Below are positions 17,126 to 25,742 of a stretch of 27,151 nt of DNA, one piece after another. Below the pieces are notes generated by a model that was not told the origin of the DNA, searched no databases, and saw only the letters and a list, made by a program, of their open reading frames with translations. The translations under genes were made by a program, and so were the position numbers. The stretch spans positions 1-27,151 of the forward strand of contig JBNKIR010000024.1 of NCBI GenBank assembly GCA_050290785.1. Direction: 5' to 3'. Within the stretch, counting starts at the first letter, position 1. The number at the start of each line of letters is the position of its first letter. The stretch is from JAAGZL01 sp050290785. Lineage in GTDB: Bacteria > Pseudomonadota > Gammaproteobacteria > Chromatiales > Chromatiaceae.

Positions 17126-18382
17126 TCAACGCTTCATGGCGTCGAAAAACTCGTTGTTGGTCTTGGTGACCTTCAGCTTATCGTAGAGAAACTCCATGGC
17201 CGCGAGTTCATCCATCGGGTGCAGGATCTTGCGTAGGATCCACATCTTCTGCAGATCACTCTCCTTCATCAGCAGATCCTCACGCCTGGTGCCGGAACGG
17301 TTGATATTGATGGCGGGGAAGATACGCTTCTCCGCGATACGTCGATCCAGGTGCACCTCCATGTTGCCTGTGCCCTTGAACTCCTCGTAGATCACGTCGT
17401 CCATACGGGAACCGGTCTCCACCAGAGCGGTAGCGATGATGGTCAGACTGCCGCCCTCTTCCACGTTACGCGCGGCACCGAAGAAACGCTTGGGACGGTG
17501 CAGGGCGTTGGCGTCCACACCACCGGTAAGCACCTTTCCTGATGACGGGATAACTGTGTTGTAGGCCCGCGCCAGACGGGTGATGGAGTCGAGCAGGATC
17601 ACCACGTCCTTCTTGTGTTCCACCAGGCGCTTGGCCTTTTCTATCACCATCTCGGCCACCTGCACATGACGGGCAGCCGGCTCGTCGAAGGTGGAGGATA
17701 TCACCTCTCCCCGCACCGAACGCGCCATCTCGGTCACCTCTTCCGGACGCTCGTCGATGAGCAACACTATAAGATGACAGTCCGGATGGTTGTGGGCGAT
17801 GGACTGGGCGATATTCTGCATCAGCATGGTCTTGCCCGCCTTGGGCGGTGACACGATCAACCCGCGTTGCCCCTTACCGATTGGTGCACACAGCTCTATG
17901 GTACGAGCGGTTATATCTTCGGTGCTGCCGTTGCCCAACTCCAGCTCAAATTTTGAGTTGGCGAACAGCGGTGTGAAGTTTTCGAACAGTATCTTGTTCT
18001 TTGCGTTCTCGGGACTATCGAAATTGATCTGATTGACCTTGAGCAGGGCAAAGTATCTTTCGCCATCTTTGGGGGGACGTATCTTGCCCTCAATGGTATC
18101 GCCGGTACGCAGGCTGAAGCGCCTTATCTGACTGGGTGATACGTAGATATCATCCGGTCCTGCCAGATAGGAGCTATCCGCGGAGCGCAGGAAACCAAAC
18201 CCGTCCTGGAGAATTTCCAGCACACCATCGCCATAGATATCCTCGCCCTTTTTTGCATGGGCCTTGAGGATGGCGAAGATGAGGTCCTGCTTGCGTGAAC
18301 GTCCAAGCCCCTCGATGTTCATTTCGCGGGAAAGTTCGGCCAGTTCTGAGACCGGCATTTTCTTTAGTTCTGTAAGGTTCAT
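17126..18382 (-). CDS. rho: transcription termination factor Rho
   Basis: A hexameric RNA-dependent ATPase helicase that ends transcription of untranslated RNA. It has 418 residues (E. coli 419), starting MNLTELKKMPVSELAELS. The N-terminal helix bundle is followed by the cold-shock-like RNA-binding domain with DGFGFLRS and YVSPSQIRRF. Then come the Walker A VSPPKAGKT (about 177-185), the Walker B VVILLDSITRLARAYN, and the Q/R-loop area KVLTGGVDANALHRPKRFFGAARN. No insertion is seen. The ATG at 18380-18382 lacks a clear ribosome site. The gene follows trxA with a 203-bp leader, as in E. coli, where rho controls itself by attenuation in the leader; the same may hold here. Confidence 0.98.
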   Translation of the reverse strand: MNLTELKKMPVSELAELSREMNIEGLGRSRKQDLIFAILKAHAKKGEDIYGDGVLEILQDGFGFLRSADSSYLAGPDDIYVSPSQIRRFSLRTGDTIEGKIRPPKDGERYFALLKVNQINFDSPENAKNKILFENFTPLFANSKFELELGNGSTEDITARTIELCAPIGKGQRGLIVSPPKAGKTMLMQNIAQSIAHNHPDCHLIVLLIDERPEEVTEMARSVRGEVISSTFDEPAARHVQVAEMVIEKAKRLVEHKKDVVILLDSITRLARAYNTVIPSSGKVLTGGVDANALHRPKRFFGAARNVEEGGSLTIIATALVETGSRMDDVIYEEFKGTGNMEVHLDRRIAEKRIFPAININRSGTRREDLLMKESDLQKMWILRKILHPMDELAAMEFLYDKLKVTKTNNEFFDAMKR

Positions 18383-18585
18383 GGTTTATTCGATATTTTG
18401 ATCTTGATACAGGAAGGTGTAAAAGTACGCCTAAGGTGGTGTACGCACTAAATTCAGGGAAACGTATTGTTTGGGATGGTTACTGTTATCGCTGCAACAG
18501 CACTCTCAGGAGCGTGTCGAATGCTGAGATTCTAGCACTCTCCTGGAGCGCCGCCAACTAATTGTTTAGCAGTTTAGATCAAAAC
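18383..18585 (-). other. trxA-rho intergenic leader with a repeated motif
   Basis: A 203-bp spacer without a credible gene. On the plus strand AGCACTCTCAGGAGCG (18499-18514) recurs as AGCACTCTCCTGGAGCG (18534-18550), 35 bp apart. In the minus-strand RNA, CAGCATT and AGTGCTG can form a 7-bp stem with one G-U pair. In E. coli the corresponding region is the attenuated rho leader; a similar job is inferred and not demonstrated. No obvious strong terminator follows trxA. Confidence 0.45.
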
Positions 18586-18912
18586 TCAAATATTGCTATC
18601 AATAAATGCAGTCAACTGCGACAGTGACACAGCACCCACCTTGGTGGCCTCAACTTCACCGTTCTTAAACAACATCAGGGTCGGGATACCACGGATGCCA
18701 TAGCGCGGCGGGGTATTCGGGTTGTCGTCTATGTTGAGTTTGGCGATCTTGACCCGGCCGGCGTATTTACCAGCCACCTCTTCCAGCACTGGCGCAATCA
18801 TCTTGCATGGACCACACCACTCCGCCCAAAAATCAATCAGAACCGGCTCACCGGACTGAAGCACGTCACTTTCAAAAGAGTCGTCCGTCACATGAACAAT
18901 CTGCTCACTCAC
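18586..18912 (-). CDS. trxA: thioredoxin 1 TrxA
   Basis: A 108-residue cytoplasmic disulfide reductase with the active site WCGPC (residues 32-36), the cis-proline region RGIPTLMLFKNGE, and the full thioredoxin fold. The start is GTG at 18910-18912, with GGAGA 8 nt upstream. It is divergent from rhlB and upstream of rho, a conserved gammaproteobacterial neighbourhood. The second Cys pair of thioredoxin-2 is absent, so this is the Trx1 type. Confidence 0.98.
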   Translation of the reverse strand: MSEQIVHVTDDSFESDVLQSGEPVLIDFWAEWCGPCKMIAPVLEEVAGKYAGRVKIAKLNIDDNPNTPPRYGIRGIPTLMLFKNGEVEATKVGAVSLSQLTAFIDSNI

Positions 18913-19123
18913 TAGCTATTTCTCCAAATCAGTTAGGTAGTTGCGCCTGAACGTGCGGAATCGCACCGGCGTTTTTATATCTACAAGAAAGTATTCTATG
19001 GGGTATCAATGAAGCATCTATCCAGAATCGCGCTCTCCCCAAGCGCCCGAAATGTTATTTCAAACGAAACTAATACTCATTGCAAGTCCCAACCACAGGG
19101 AAATTGCTGTATCCTAGCGCGTC

Positions 19124-20461
19124 ATGACAGACAAGCACTTAACAGAAATCACTTTCAGCAGTTTTCAGCTGGATCAAAAAATCACGCAAGGCATTGAAGA
19201 AGCGGGGTTTTCTTTCTGCACGCCTATTCAGGCCCAGACCATCCCCATAGCTATACAGGGCAGGGACGTGGCCGGACAGGCCCAGACCGGGACAGGAAAG
19301 ACCGCCGCCTTTCTGGTGGCATGCTTTCAATATCTCCTGGATAAGCCGGCCATGGAAGAGAGGAAGCCAACTCAACCCAGGGCCGTGATGCTGGCCCCCA
19401 CCAGGGAACTGGCCATCCAGATCCATAAGGATGCTGAGGTGTTGGGCAAACATACCGGGTTTCGACTCGGCCTGGTGTTCGGCGGCACCGGTTACGAACA
19501 GCAGAGGAAACAGCTTCAGGATGGCGTGGATATCCTGATCGGAACCCCGGGCCGCCTCATCGACTACTTCAAACAGGGTGTCTTCGACCTCCAGGCGGTA
19601 CAGGTAATGGTACTGGATGAGGCAGACCGCATGTTTGATCTCGGCTTCATCAAGGATATACGCTATCTGCTGCGACGCATGCCTAAACCGCAACATCGTC
19701 TCGGCATGCTGTTCTCCGCCACCCTCTCCTATCGGGTGACCGAACTGGCCTATGAGCACATGAACAACCCTGAGGAGATCAAGATAGAGGCGGACAAGGT
19801 CACCGCCGACAAGGTCAAGCAGACCTGCTATATGACTGCCAACGACGAGAAGGTGTCTTTGCTTATCGGGTTGCTGCGTCATATGGACCCAAGACGCACC
19901 ATCGTCTTCGTAAATACCAAACGGGTAGCCGATCTGGTGTGGGGCTTTCTGGAGGGAAATGGATTCAAGACGGCGGTACTCTCCGGAGACGTTCCCCAGA
20001 AAAAGCGCATGAGTCTGTTGGGCGAGTTTCAGTCCGGCGACCTCCCGGTGCTGGTGGCCACCGACGTGGCGGCCCGCGGTCTGCATATCCCCGATGTGAG
20101 CCATGTGATCAACTATGATCTGCCGGAGGACGCGGAAGACTATGTGCACCGCATCGGCCGCACCGCTCGGGCCGGCGCCAGTGGTGACGCCATAAGCTTC
20201 GCCTGTGAGACCTACTCTTTCTCACTACCTGACATTGAGAGCTACATCGGTCACCGTATCGAGATGGAGCCGGTCACCCATGAGCTATTGGCCGAGATCG
20301 ACCCCAAGAGCAGAAAATATCCGACCCACGGCAAACACAAAGGACGGAACAAGGGAGACTCGCACAAACACAAATCAGGCTCGCATAAGGGCGATAGCAA
20401 GGACGGCGATAAAAAGAGACGCCGCCGCAGAAGGCCACGCAAACCGGAATCGAAAGATTAA
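19124..20461 (+). CDS. rhlB: DEAD-box RNA helicase RhlB
   Basis: An ATP-dependent RNA helicase that works in the RNA degradosome. It has 445 residues (E. coli RhlB 421). The N-terminus HLTEITFSSFQLDQKI follows E. coli RhlB and supports this start. Motifs in order: Q motif TPIQAQTIPI, motif I AQTGTGKT (53-60), PTRELA, TPGRL, DEAD (165-168), SAT, and HRIGRTARAG. The tail after about residue 390 is a Lys/Arg/His-rich low-complexity stretch, likely an RNA or RNase E contact, as in relatives. No Shine-Dalgarno sequence precedes the ATG, which is unusual for a well-expressed gene. It is divergent from trxA across 211 bp that should hold both promoters, and the next gene begins 6 nt after its stop. 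Confidence 0.97.
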   Translation: MTDKHLTEITFSSFQLDQKITQGIEEAGFSFCTPIQAQTIPIAIQGRDVAGQAQTGTGKTAAFLVACFQYLLDKPAMEERKPTQPRAVMLAPTRELAIQIHKDAEVLGKHTGFRLGLVFGGTGYEQQRKQLQDGVDILIGTPGRLIDYFKQGVFDLQAVQVMVLDEADRMFDLGFIKDIRYLLRRMPKPQHRLGMLFSATLSYRVTELAYEHMNNPEEIKIEADKVTADKVKQTCYMTANDEKVSLLIGLLRHMDPRRTIVFVNTKRVADLVWGFLEGNGFKTAVLSGDVPQKKRMSLLGEFQSGDLPVLVATDVAARGLHIPDVSHVINYDLPEDAEDYVHRIGRTARAGASGDAISFACETYSFSLPDIESYIGHRIEMEPVTHELLAEIDPKSRKYPTHGKHKGRNKGDSHKHKSGSHKGDSKDGDKKRRRRRRPRKPESKD

Positions 20462-20467
20462 ATCCCC

Positions 20468-20854
20468 ATGAGCAAAAAGACCAAAGACAAGTGCTCCCGC
20501 TGCGCCAACACCAAGTGCTGCACCTACACCACCGAATCACTGGGCGAGGCCCCGCGTTCCAAGGAGGACTTTGACCACCTGCTGTGGCAGATCTCCCACG
20601 AGGGGGTGGAGGTCTACCGGGATGAAGGGGAGTGGTATCTGTTGTTTCAGGGTAGATGCGAACATATCCAGAAGGACGGAAAGTGTGGCATCTATGAAAC
20701 CAGGCCCCAGATCTGCCGCGACTACGAAAACGACTGGTGTGAATATGACGCCCCGGCGGAAGACGGGTTTGAACTGCACTTTAAGAACTACGCCGATCTG
20801 CTGAAGTACTGTAAGAAACGCTTTAAGAAGTGGGGAAACTATCCGGCCAAGTGA
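20468..20854 (+). CDS. YkgJ-family cysteine-cluster protein
   Basis: A 128-residue small soluble protein with eight cysteines in the CxxCxxxxCC pattern typical of the YkgJ (zinc or iron chelating, formerly UPF0153) family: C9, C12, C17, C18, then C64, C73, C83 and C91. The motif CGIYETRPQICRDY is the family hallmark. It is thought to bind a metal or an iron-sulfur centre; the cellular role is not known. It starts 6 nt after the rhlB stop, so it is probably translated from the rhlB message, and its stop directly abuts the stop of the opposite HAD gene. Confidence 0.85.
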   Translation: MSKKTKDKCSRCANTKCCTYTTESLGEAPRSKEDFDHLLWQISHEGVEVYRDEGEWYLLFQGRCEHIQKDGKCGIYETRPQICRDYENDWCEYDAPAEDGFELHFKNYADLLKYCKKRFKKWGNYPAK

Positions 20855-21514
20855 CTAGCCCGGCATGATCTCCGAGAAATCGTGAATGGCGGAGAAGTGC
20901 TCCGCGTCCTTCAGCGGCCCCCTGGTGTCCGGCCTCAGCACCATCAACAGCCATCCGATACCATATTGCTCCGCCGACCGCAGGACAGAGAGGCTGTCAT
21001 CCACGAACAGGGTCCTCTCCTTCTGAAAGGGTTCCACCCGTTGCAGCTCCTGCCAGAACTGGGCTGCCTCCTTGGGATACCCCAGGTCGTGGGAACAGAC
21101 CACCCCATCCAGATGGCCGCCCAGCTTGGTCCGGTCCATCTTCAGCTCCAGAGACTTCTGATGCGCATTGGTCACCAGCAGGGTACGCTTGCCCAGCTTG
21201 CGCATGGCATCCAGAAAGTCCACCACATGGGGGTGTACGGCGATGAGATGGTCCACCTCCTGCTTCAGCAGTGCAATATCCAGCCCCAATTCCTGGCTCC
21301 AGTGATCCACGCTGTACCACTTCAGGGTACCTTCAGCATCCCCAAAACGGGCATACAGCCTGCGCTTTGACTCCTCCAGGGTCAGCCCATGCGTCTCCGC
21401 ATATCTCATGGGGACATGCTCCATCCAGAAATGGGTATCAAAATGGAGGTCCAGCAGGGTACCGTCCATGTCCAGAAATACGGTATCGATCTGTTGCCAA
21501 TCGATCATAGGCAT
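20855..21514 (-). CDS. yrfG: HAD-family GMP/IMP nucleotidase, YrfG type
   Basis: A 219-residue haloacid-dehalogenase phosphatase that resembles E. coli YrfG (222), which dephosphorylates GMP and IMP. The four HAD motifs are present: DMDGT (15-19), LLVTNAH, GYPKEA, and FVDDSLSVL. The cap domain follows DLHFDTHFWMEHVP, near-identical in pattern to YrfG. ATG 21512-21514 is preceded by GAAGA; an ATG two codons in is equally possible. It is divergent from nudE, and the yrfG-nudE pairing is known from E. coli and Pseudomonas. Confidence 0.88.
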   Translation of the reverse strand: MPMIDWQQIDTVFLDMDGTLLDLHFDTHFWMEHVPMRYAETHGLTLEESKRRLYARFGDAEGTLKWYSVDHWSQELGLDIALLKQEVDHLIAVHPHVVDFLDAMRKLGKRTLLVTNAHQKSLELKMDRTKLGGHLDGVVCSHDLGYPKEAAQFWQELQRVEPFQKERTLFVDDSLSVLRSAEQYGIGWLLMVLRPDTRGPLKDAEHFSAIHDFSEIMPG

Positions 21515-21591
21515 ATATTCTTCACGGGTGTTAACTCGAATAGGCGGATTGCAGGTACACTATACTGAATAAAGAGAGTTTCGGAAGCCTT

Positions 21592-22131
21592 ATGTCAAAA
21601 AAACCCAGCATACATTCACGTCGCCGCATCATCCACACCGGGATATTCAATATAGAGGAGTTGGACCTGGAGTTCGCCAACGGCGAGCAGCGCAGATACC
21701 AGTGCATTATCGGATCCAAGCAGGGAGCGGTACTTGTGGTGCCGTTACTGGATAGTGAGACGATATTGCTCATCAGGGAATATGCAGCCGGCACCGACCG
21801 CTATGAACTGGCATTCCCCAAGGGCCATATCGAGGAGGATGAAGACATGCTGAGGGCGGCGGATCGCGAGATCCAGGAAGAGGTGGGATACGGGGCCCAC
21901 AGACTAGAGCATATCCACTCCTTCTCCATCGCCCCCGGCTACCTGAGTCACACTACCCATATAGTGCTGGCCAGCGACCTCTACCCGAACAAGATACCTG
22001 GCGACGAGCCTGAAGAGATAGAGGTGGTGCCCTGGAAACTGAATGATATAGACCAGCTGCTGCAACAGGATGACTTTACCGAGGCCCGCTCCATCGCCGC
22101 TCTGTTTCTGGTGCGCGAGCTGGCAAGGTAA
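21592..22131 (+). CDS. nudE: ADP-compounds Nudix hydrolase NudE
   Basis: A 179-residue Nudix enzyme (E. coli NudE 186) that hydrolyses ADP-ribose, NADH, Ap3A and similar compounds. The Nudix box G-x5-E-x7-REIQEEVGY spans residues 78-100 with every key residue in place. YELAFPKGHIEE and FSIAPGYLSHTTHIVLA are characteristic of NudE. The start has GGAAG 4 nt upstream. The next gene, cysQ, follows after 46 bp, so both likely share a transcript and remove toxic nucleotides. Confidence 0.93.
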   Translation: MSKKPSIHSRRRIIHTGIFNIEELDLEFANGEQRRYQCIIGSKQGAVLVVPLLDSETILLIREYAAGTDRYELAFPKGHIEEDEDMLRAADREIQEEVGYGAHRLEHIHSFSIAPGYLSHTTHIVLASDLYPNKIPGDEPEEIEVVPWKLNDIDQLLQQDDFTEARSIAALFLVRELAR

Positions 22132-22177
22132 GACAGGATTAGACTTTTACCTTTCGATATATAACACTGCTGACCCC

Positions 22178-22975
22178 ATGAATAAGCAACTACCGCCAAT
22201 AGATAGTCTGATCAATATCGCCATGCGCGCCGGCGAGGCGATCCTAAAGATCTATGGGACAGATTTTTCCGTGTATGAAAAATCCGACCTCTCCCCACTG
22301 ACAGAGGCAGACCTGGCCGCCCATAACGTCATCACCAACAGACTGCTGGAGCTAACGCCTGAGATCCCCATCCTTTCGGAAGAGTCGGCCAAGATACCTT
22401 ACTCCCTGCGCAAGACCTGGGAGCGCTACTGGCTGATCGACCCCCTGGACGGGACCAAGGAGTTCGTCAAACGCAATGGCGAATTTACCGTCAATATCGC
22501 CTTGATAGAGGACGGGCGTCCTGTCCTCGGCATCATCTATGTACCGGTATCCAGGGTCACCTATTACGGCTCCCAGGGTAACGGGGCGTACAAACAGCTA
22601 CCGGACAGACCGGCGGAATCCATCTCAGTAACCCCCAAGCGCGGCTCACCTGTGCGGGTTGCCGGCAGCCGCTCCCACGCCGGGGAGAGTCTGAAGCGAT
22701 ACCTGGAAAACCTGGGGGAACACGAGATCGTCAGCATGGGCAGCTCTTTGAAATCCTGTCTGGTGGCAGAAGGTCTGGCGGATATCTATCCACGCCTGGG
22801 TCCCACTTCAGAGTGGGATACCGGAGCGGCGCAGGCGATTGTGGAGGCGGCCGGGGGCAGAATCACCGACACCAGGATGCAGCCGCTGCGCTACAACCGC
22901 AAGGAGTCACTGTTAAACCCGGACTTCTTTGTCTTCGGTGATCTGGAAGAGGACTGGTCCAGCTATCTGGTCTGA
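22178..22975 (+). CDS. cysQ: 3'(2'),5'-bisphosphate nucleotidase CysQ
   Basis: A 265-residue Mg-dependent, Li-sensitive phosphatase of the inositol monophosphatase fold that turns PAP, the by-product of PAPS use, into AMP. The metal-site motifs are visible: PILSEES (Glu near 68), WLIDPLDGTKEF (88-96), and the late EWDTGAAQAIVEAAGG. Family proteins are about 246-275 residues long. The ATG at 22178 is used because the frame upstream overlaps nudE and has no family match; no clear ribosome site is present. Together with CysC it closes the PAPS cycle in this genome. The stop is one base from the msbA stop on the other strand. Confidence 0.94.
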   Translation: MNKQLPPIDSLINIAMRAGEAILKIYGTDFSVYEKSDLSPLTEADLAAHNVITNRLLELTPEIPILSEESAKIPYSLRKTWERYWLIDPLDGTKEFVKRNGEFTVNIALIEDGRPVLGIIYVPVSRVTYYGSQGNGAYKQLPDRPAESISVTPKRGSPVRVAGSRSHAGESLKRYLENLGEHEIVSMGSSLKSCLVAEGLADIYPRLGPTSEWDTGAAQAIVEAAGGRITDTRMQPLRYNRKESLLNPDFFVFGDLEEDWSSYLV

Positions 22976-22976
22976 T

Positions 22977-24728
22977 CTATTCGCTCTCGTCTCCCGTATC
23001 AGACTCTAACTGGGCCTTATACAGGGAGGCATATTCGCCATCCAGGGCCAGCAGTTCATCATGCTTGCCACTCTCGACGATACGCCCGTCTTTCAGGACT
23101 ACGATCCTGTCCGCACCTTCGATGGTGGAGAGGCGATGCGCCACCACCAGGGTGGTTCGACCTACGGTCAGATGCTGCAGCGCATCCTGGATATTTCTTT
23201 CGGACTCGGTATCCAGCGAGGATGTGGCCTCATCCAGGATCAATATGGGCGCATCTTTGAGAAAGGCCCGCGCAATAGCCAAACGCTGGCGTTGACCACC
23301 GGAAAGCAGGACCCCGTCTTCTCCGATAATCGTATCCAAGCCGCTGTCCATGCGATTGATAAACTCCATGGCATGCGCCGCCTCCGCGGCCTGAATAATC
23401 TTGGATTCATCCCTATCCACCAGAGAACCATAGGCTATGTTGCGCGCCACGGTATCATTGAACAGGGTGGTATTTTGCCCAACCAGCGCTATCTGTTCCC
23501 GTAGATTACGCAGTTTGAAATCCTGGATCGGTACACCATCCACCAGTACCTCGCCGGCTGTTGGCTGGTAAAATCGCAACAGCAGATTGGTGATGGTGGT
23601 CTTGCCACTGCCGGATCGGCCCACAAAAGCCACCGTCTCGCCCGATGCTATATCGAGATCGATCCCTTGCAAAACCTTCTGTGCAGATCCCTGATAGCTG
23701 AACTCAAGCCCCCTGAAGCTGATATGGCCAGACACCCTATCCCGCTCAACGGTCCCAAAGTCCTCTTCCACCTCTTCATCGAGCTGGTCGAAGATGGTCT
23801 CACATGCGGCCAGACCCTTCTGGATATTGCCATAGACCTCACTTAGCTGACGTATCGGTTTGGGCAGCATGGTGGCGGCCATAACAAAGGCCACCAGTTC
23901 AGCCACGGTGCCCGTTGCCCGCATCTGCAGCACCAGAAACATAACCACAGCGACCGACAGGATCACCAGGAACTGCAGCACTGGTGTATTGATGGCGGTT
24001 ACCCGCACCATCTTCATGGTTTGACGCCGATTGTTCCCACTGGCGTTGAGGAAACGTTTCTTCTCGTACTCCTCACCGCCATAACTGCGCACTACCTGGT
24101 TTCCATTTATGCTTTCAGATGCTACATGGGTCACATCTCCCATGGCATTTTGTATCTTGTGGCTCAACTTGCGCAGCCGCTTTCCCACATGGGAAACAAT
24201 CACCGCCATGATGGCCATAACCACCAGGAAGACCAGTGTGAGCTTCCAGTTGGATAGCAGCAGATATCCGAGCACAAAGAGTATGGTTAGCCCCTCCCGG
24301 ATAATGGTCTTGACCGAGTCCGTGGCTGCAGATGTGACCTGGGTTACGTTGTAGGTGATCCTGGAGATAAGATGCCCGGAGTTGTTTCTATCGAAAAAGT
24401 TGTTGGGCAATTCCAGCAGCTTATTGAAAAGATGCACTCGCAGGTCATGCACCACCCCGAGTGAGACCTTGGCCAGAAAATAGTTTCCCAGATAGAAGCC
24501 AACCCCACGAAACAGGGCTATGGCTATCGAAAGGATTGGGACATAGTAAAGATATTTCTCATCTCCGCCCTGCAACCCCTCTACAAACCACTCTATAAGT
24601 TTGGCAAAGGCGGGCATGGTCCAGGCAAACAATATGTAGCCCAGTACACTGACAAGAAACTGCGGAATATAGGGCCGCACGTACGACAGCAGCCGCAGAT
24701 AGGTTTTGAGACTGCTTCTACCCTGCAT
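22977..24728 (-). CDS. msbA: lipid A/LPS flippase MsbA (ABC exporter)
   Basis: A 583-residue half-transporter (E. coli 582) that flips lipid A-core across the inner membrane. Six transmembrane helices fill residues about 20-300, with the coupling stretch VVHDLRVHLFNKLLELPNNFFDRNNSGHLISRI. The ATPase domain has Walker A GRSGSGKT (370-377), LSGGQ (475-479), Walker B LILDE (496-500) and the H-loop VAHRLST. The ATG at 24726-24728 gives the typical N-terminus but has no good ribosome site. It lies 50 bp after a regulator gene on the same strand. Its natural partner lpxK is not next to it; the downstream side is the convergent cysQ. Confidence 0.95.
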   Translation of the reverse strand: MQGRSSLKTYLRLLSYVRPYIPQFLVSVLGYILFAWTMPAFAKLIEWFVEGLQGGDEKYLYYVPILSIAIALFRGVGFYLGNYFLAKVSLGVVHDLRVHLFNKLLELPNNFFDRNNSGHLISRITYNVTQVTSAATDSVKTIIREGLTILFVLGYLLLSNWKLTLVFLVVMAIMAVIVSHVGKRLRKLSHKIQNAMGDVTHVASESINGNQVVRSYGGEEYEKKRFLNASGNNRRQTMKMVRVTAINTPVLQFLVILSVAVVMFLVLQMRATGTVAELVAFVMAATMLPKPIRQLSEVYGNIQKGLAACETIFDQLDEEVEEDFGTVERDRVSGHISFRGLEFSYQGSAQKVLQGIDLDIASGETVAFVGRSGSGKTTITNLLLRFYQPTAGEVLVDGVPIQDFKLRNLREQIALVGQNTTLFNDTVARNIAYGSLVDRDESKIIQAAEAAHAMEFINRMDSGLDTIIGEDGVLLSGGQRQRLAIARAFLKDAPILILDEATSSLDTESERNIQDALQHLTVGRTTLVVAHRLSTIEGADRIVVLKDGRIVESGKHDELLALDGEYASLYKAQLESDTGDESE

Positions 24729-24778
24729 AATTCAGCATTCGATAAATGAAAATAGGGTGAAGTATTGCCTGGTTCAAA

Positions 24779-25708
24779 TCAGGTTATGGCAAACTTTTTC
24801 AGTCTATAGAGTAATGTGTCGCGACTGATACCAAGCAATCTGGCTGCCTTACTCTGATTACCTCTGGCCAGTTCCAGGGCCTGTCTTATCAGACTCTCTT
24901 CAACCACGGCCAGCGATATACCTTCAGCCGGCAGGGTCACGATGGAATCTCCCTTGCCTTCAAATGCAGGCTCGACACGTAACTCCTGAGGAAGGTTTTG
25001 TATTCCAACCTCCTGTCCCGACAGCAGAATCACCAGGCGTTCACACAGATTCCTCAGTTCGCGCACATTCCCTGGCCAGGAGTAACGCTTCAGGCAACCG
25101 AGGGACTCTTTTGTAAAGTGCGGTGATTTCAAGCCATGGCGTGCGGAAAACAGGCTGACGAAGTGCCCCAGCAAGATCGGAATATCTCCCTGACGCTCTC
25201 TCAAGGGCGGCACCTTCAGCGGCACCACATTCAGATGGTAATAGAGATCCTGATGGAATCTACCCTGCTCCACCTCGCCTCCGAGATCCATCTGACTGGA
25301 AACAATTAGACGCACATCCAGCCTCATCGGCTTGGGAGACCCTAATGGGAAGAGCTCGCCAGACTTTAGAAAGCATAACAATTTGGCCTGCACATCAAGC
25401 GACAACTTCTCAACCTCGCTCAGATAGAGGGTCCCGTTGGCCGCAGCATCAAGATACCCCTTATGCCCATCTGCCGCACCCCTGGCACAACCGAAGATCA
25501 GGGCCTCTACCTGGTCTTCCGGGATAGATGCGCAATTGACAGACACAAATGGCTGCTGGTATCTGGAACTGTGGGCATGAATAAACCTAGCCAACAACTC
25601 TCTACCAGTGCCGGTCTCGCCATATAGCATGGTATTTACGCCGGTAGCAGCAACAACCCGCGCTGCATTAGTCACTTCCAATAGTGATGGGCTCTTACCT
25701 CTAATCAT
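24779..25708 (-). CDS. degenerate NtrC-type AAA+ regulator with Fis HTH
   Basis: A 309-residue protein with the length and layout of a receiver-less sigma54 activator (AAA+ domain about 1-240, Fis-type helix-turn-helix about 270-309 with GNQSKAARLLGISRDTLLYRL). The fold markers VNCASIPED, PPLRER and WPGNVRELRNL are kept. The working parts are changed: Walker A reads GETGTGRE (Lys to Arg at 36), the GAFTGA sigma54 loop reads GAADGH (77-82), Walker B reads LYLSEV (Asp to Ser at 97), and the two expected arginine-finger positions are His152 and His158. It should bind DNA but probably neither hydrolyses ATP nor drives sigma54, somewhat like TyrR. I prefer ATG 25706-25708 with AGGTG upstream; GTG 25712-25714 is possible. 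The gene upstream on the same strand is a UreH_2 protein. Confidence 0.85.
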   Translation of the reverse strand: MIRGKSPSLLEVTNAARVVAATGVNTMLYGETGTGRELLARFIHAHSSRYQQPFVSVNCASIPEDQVEALIFGCARGAADGHKGYLDAAANGTLYLSEVEKLSLDVQAKLLCFLKSGELFPLGSPKPMRLDVRLIVSSQMDLGGEVEQGRFHQDLYYHLNVVPLKVPPLRERQGDIPILLGHFVSLFSARHGLKSPHFTKESLGCLKRYSWPGNVRELRNLCERLVILLSGQEVGIQNLPQELRVEPAFEGKGDSIVTLPAEGISLAVVEESLIRQALELARGNQSKAARLLGISRDTLLYRLKKFAIT

Positions 25709-25742
25709 ATCCACACCTGCACTTTTTATAATATTTTAGGGG

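Noticed and set aside
18913..19123. Heat-shock type (CCCCAT) promoter for trxA
   Set aside because: A CCCCAT string is present on the minus strand with a 5-of-7 partner, but the match is too weak in a short AT-rich gap to call. The 211-bp gap should hold the trxA and rhlB promoters, which I could not place.
19087..19124. Leaderless start of rhlB (TATCCT at 19110-19115 just before the ATG)
   Set aside because: The spacing would fit a leaderless mRNA, but there is no -35 box at 17 bp. Only the lack of a ribosome site is certain.
19139..20149. Open frame of 336 codons on the minus strand
   Set aside because: Antisense to rhlB, which has every DEAD-box motif. No family resemblance in the antisense product.
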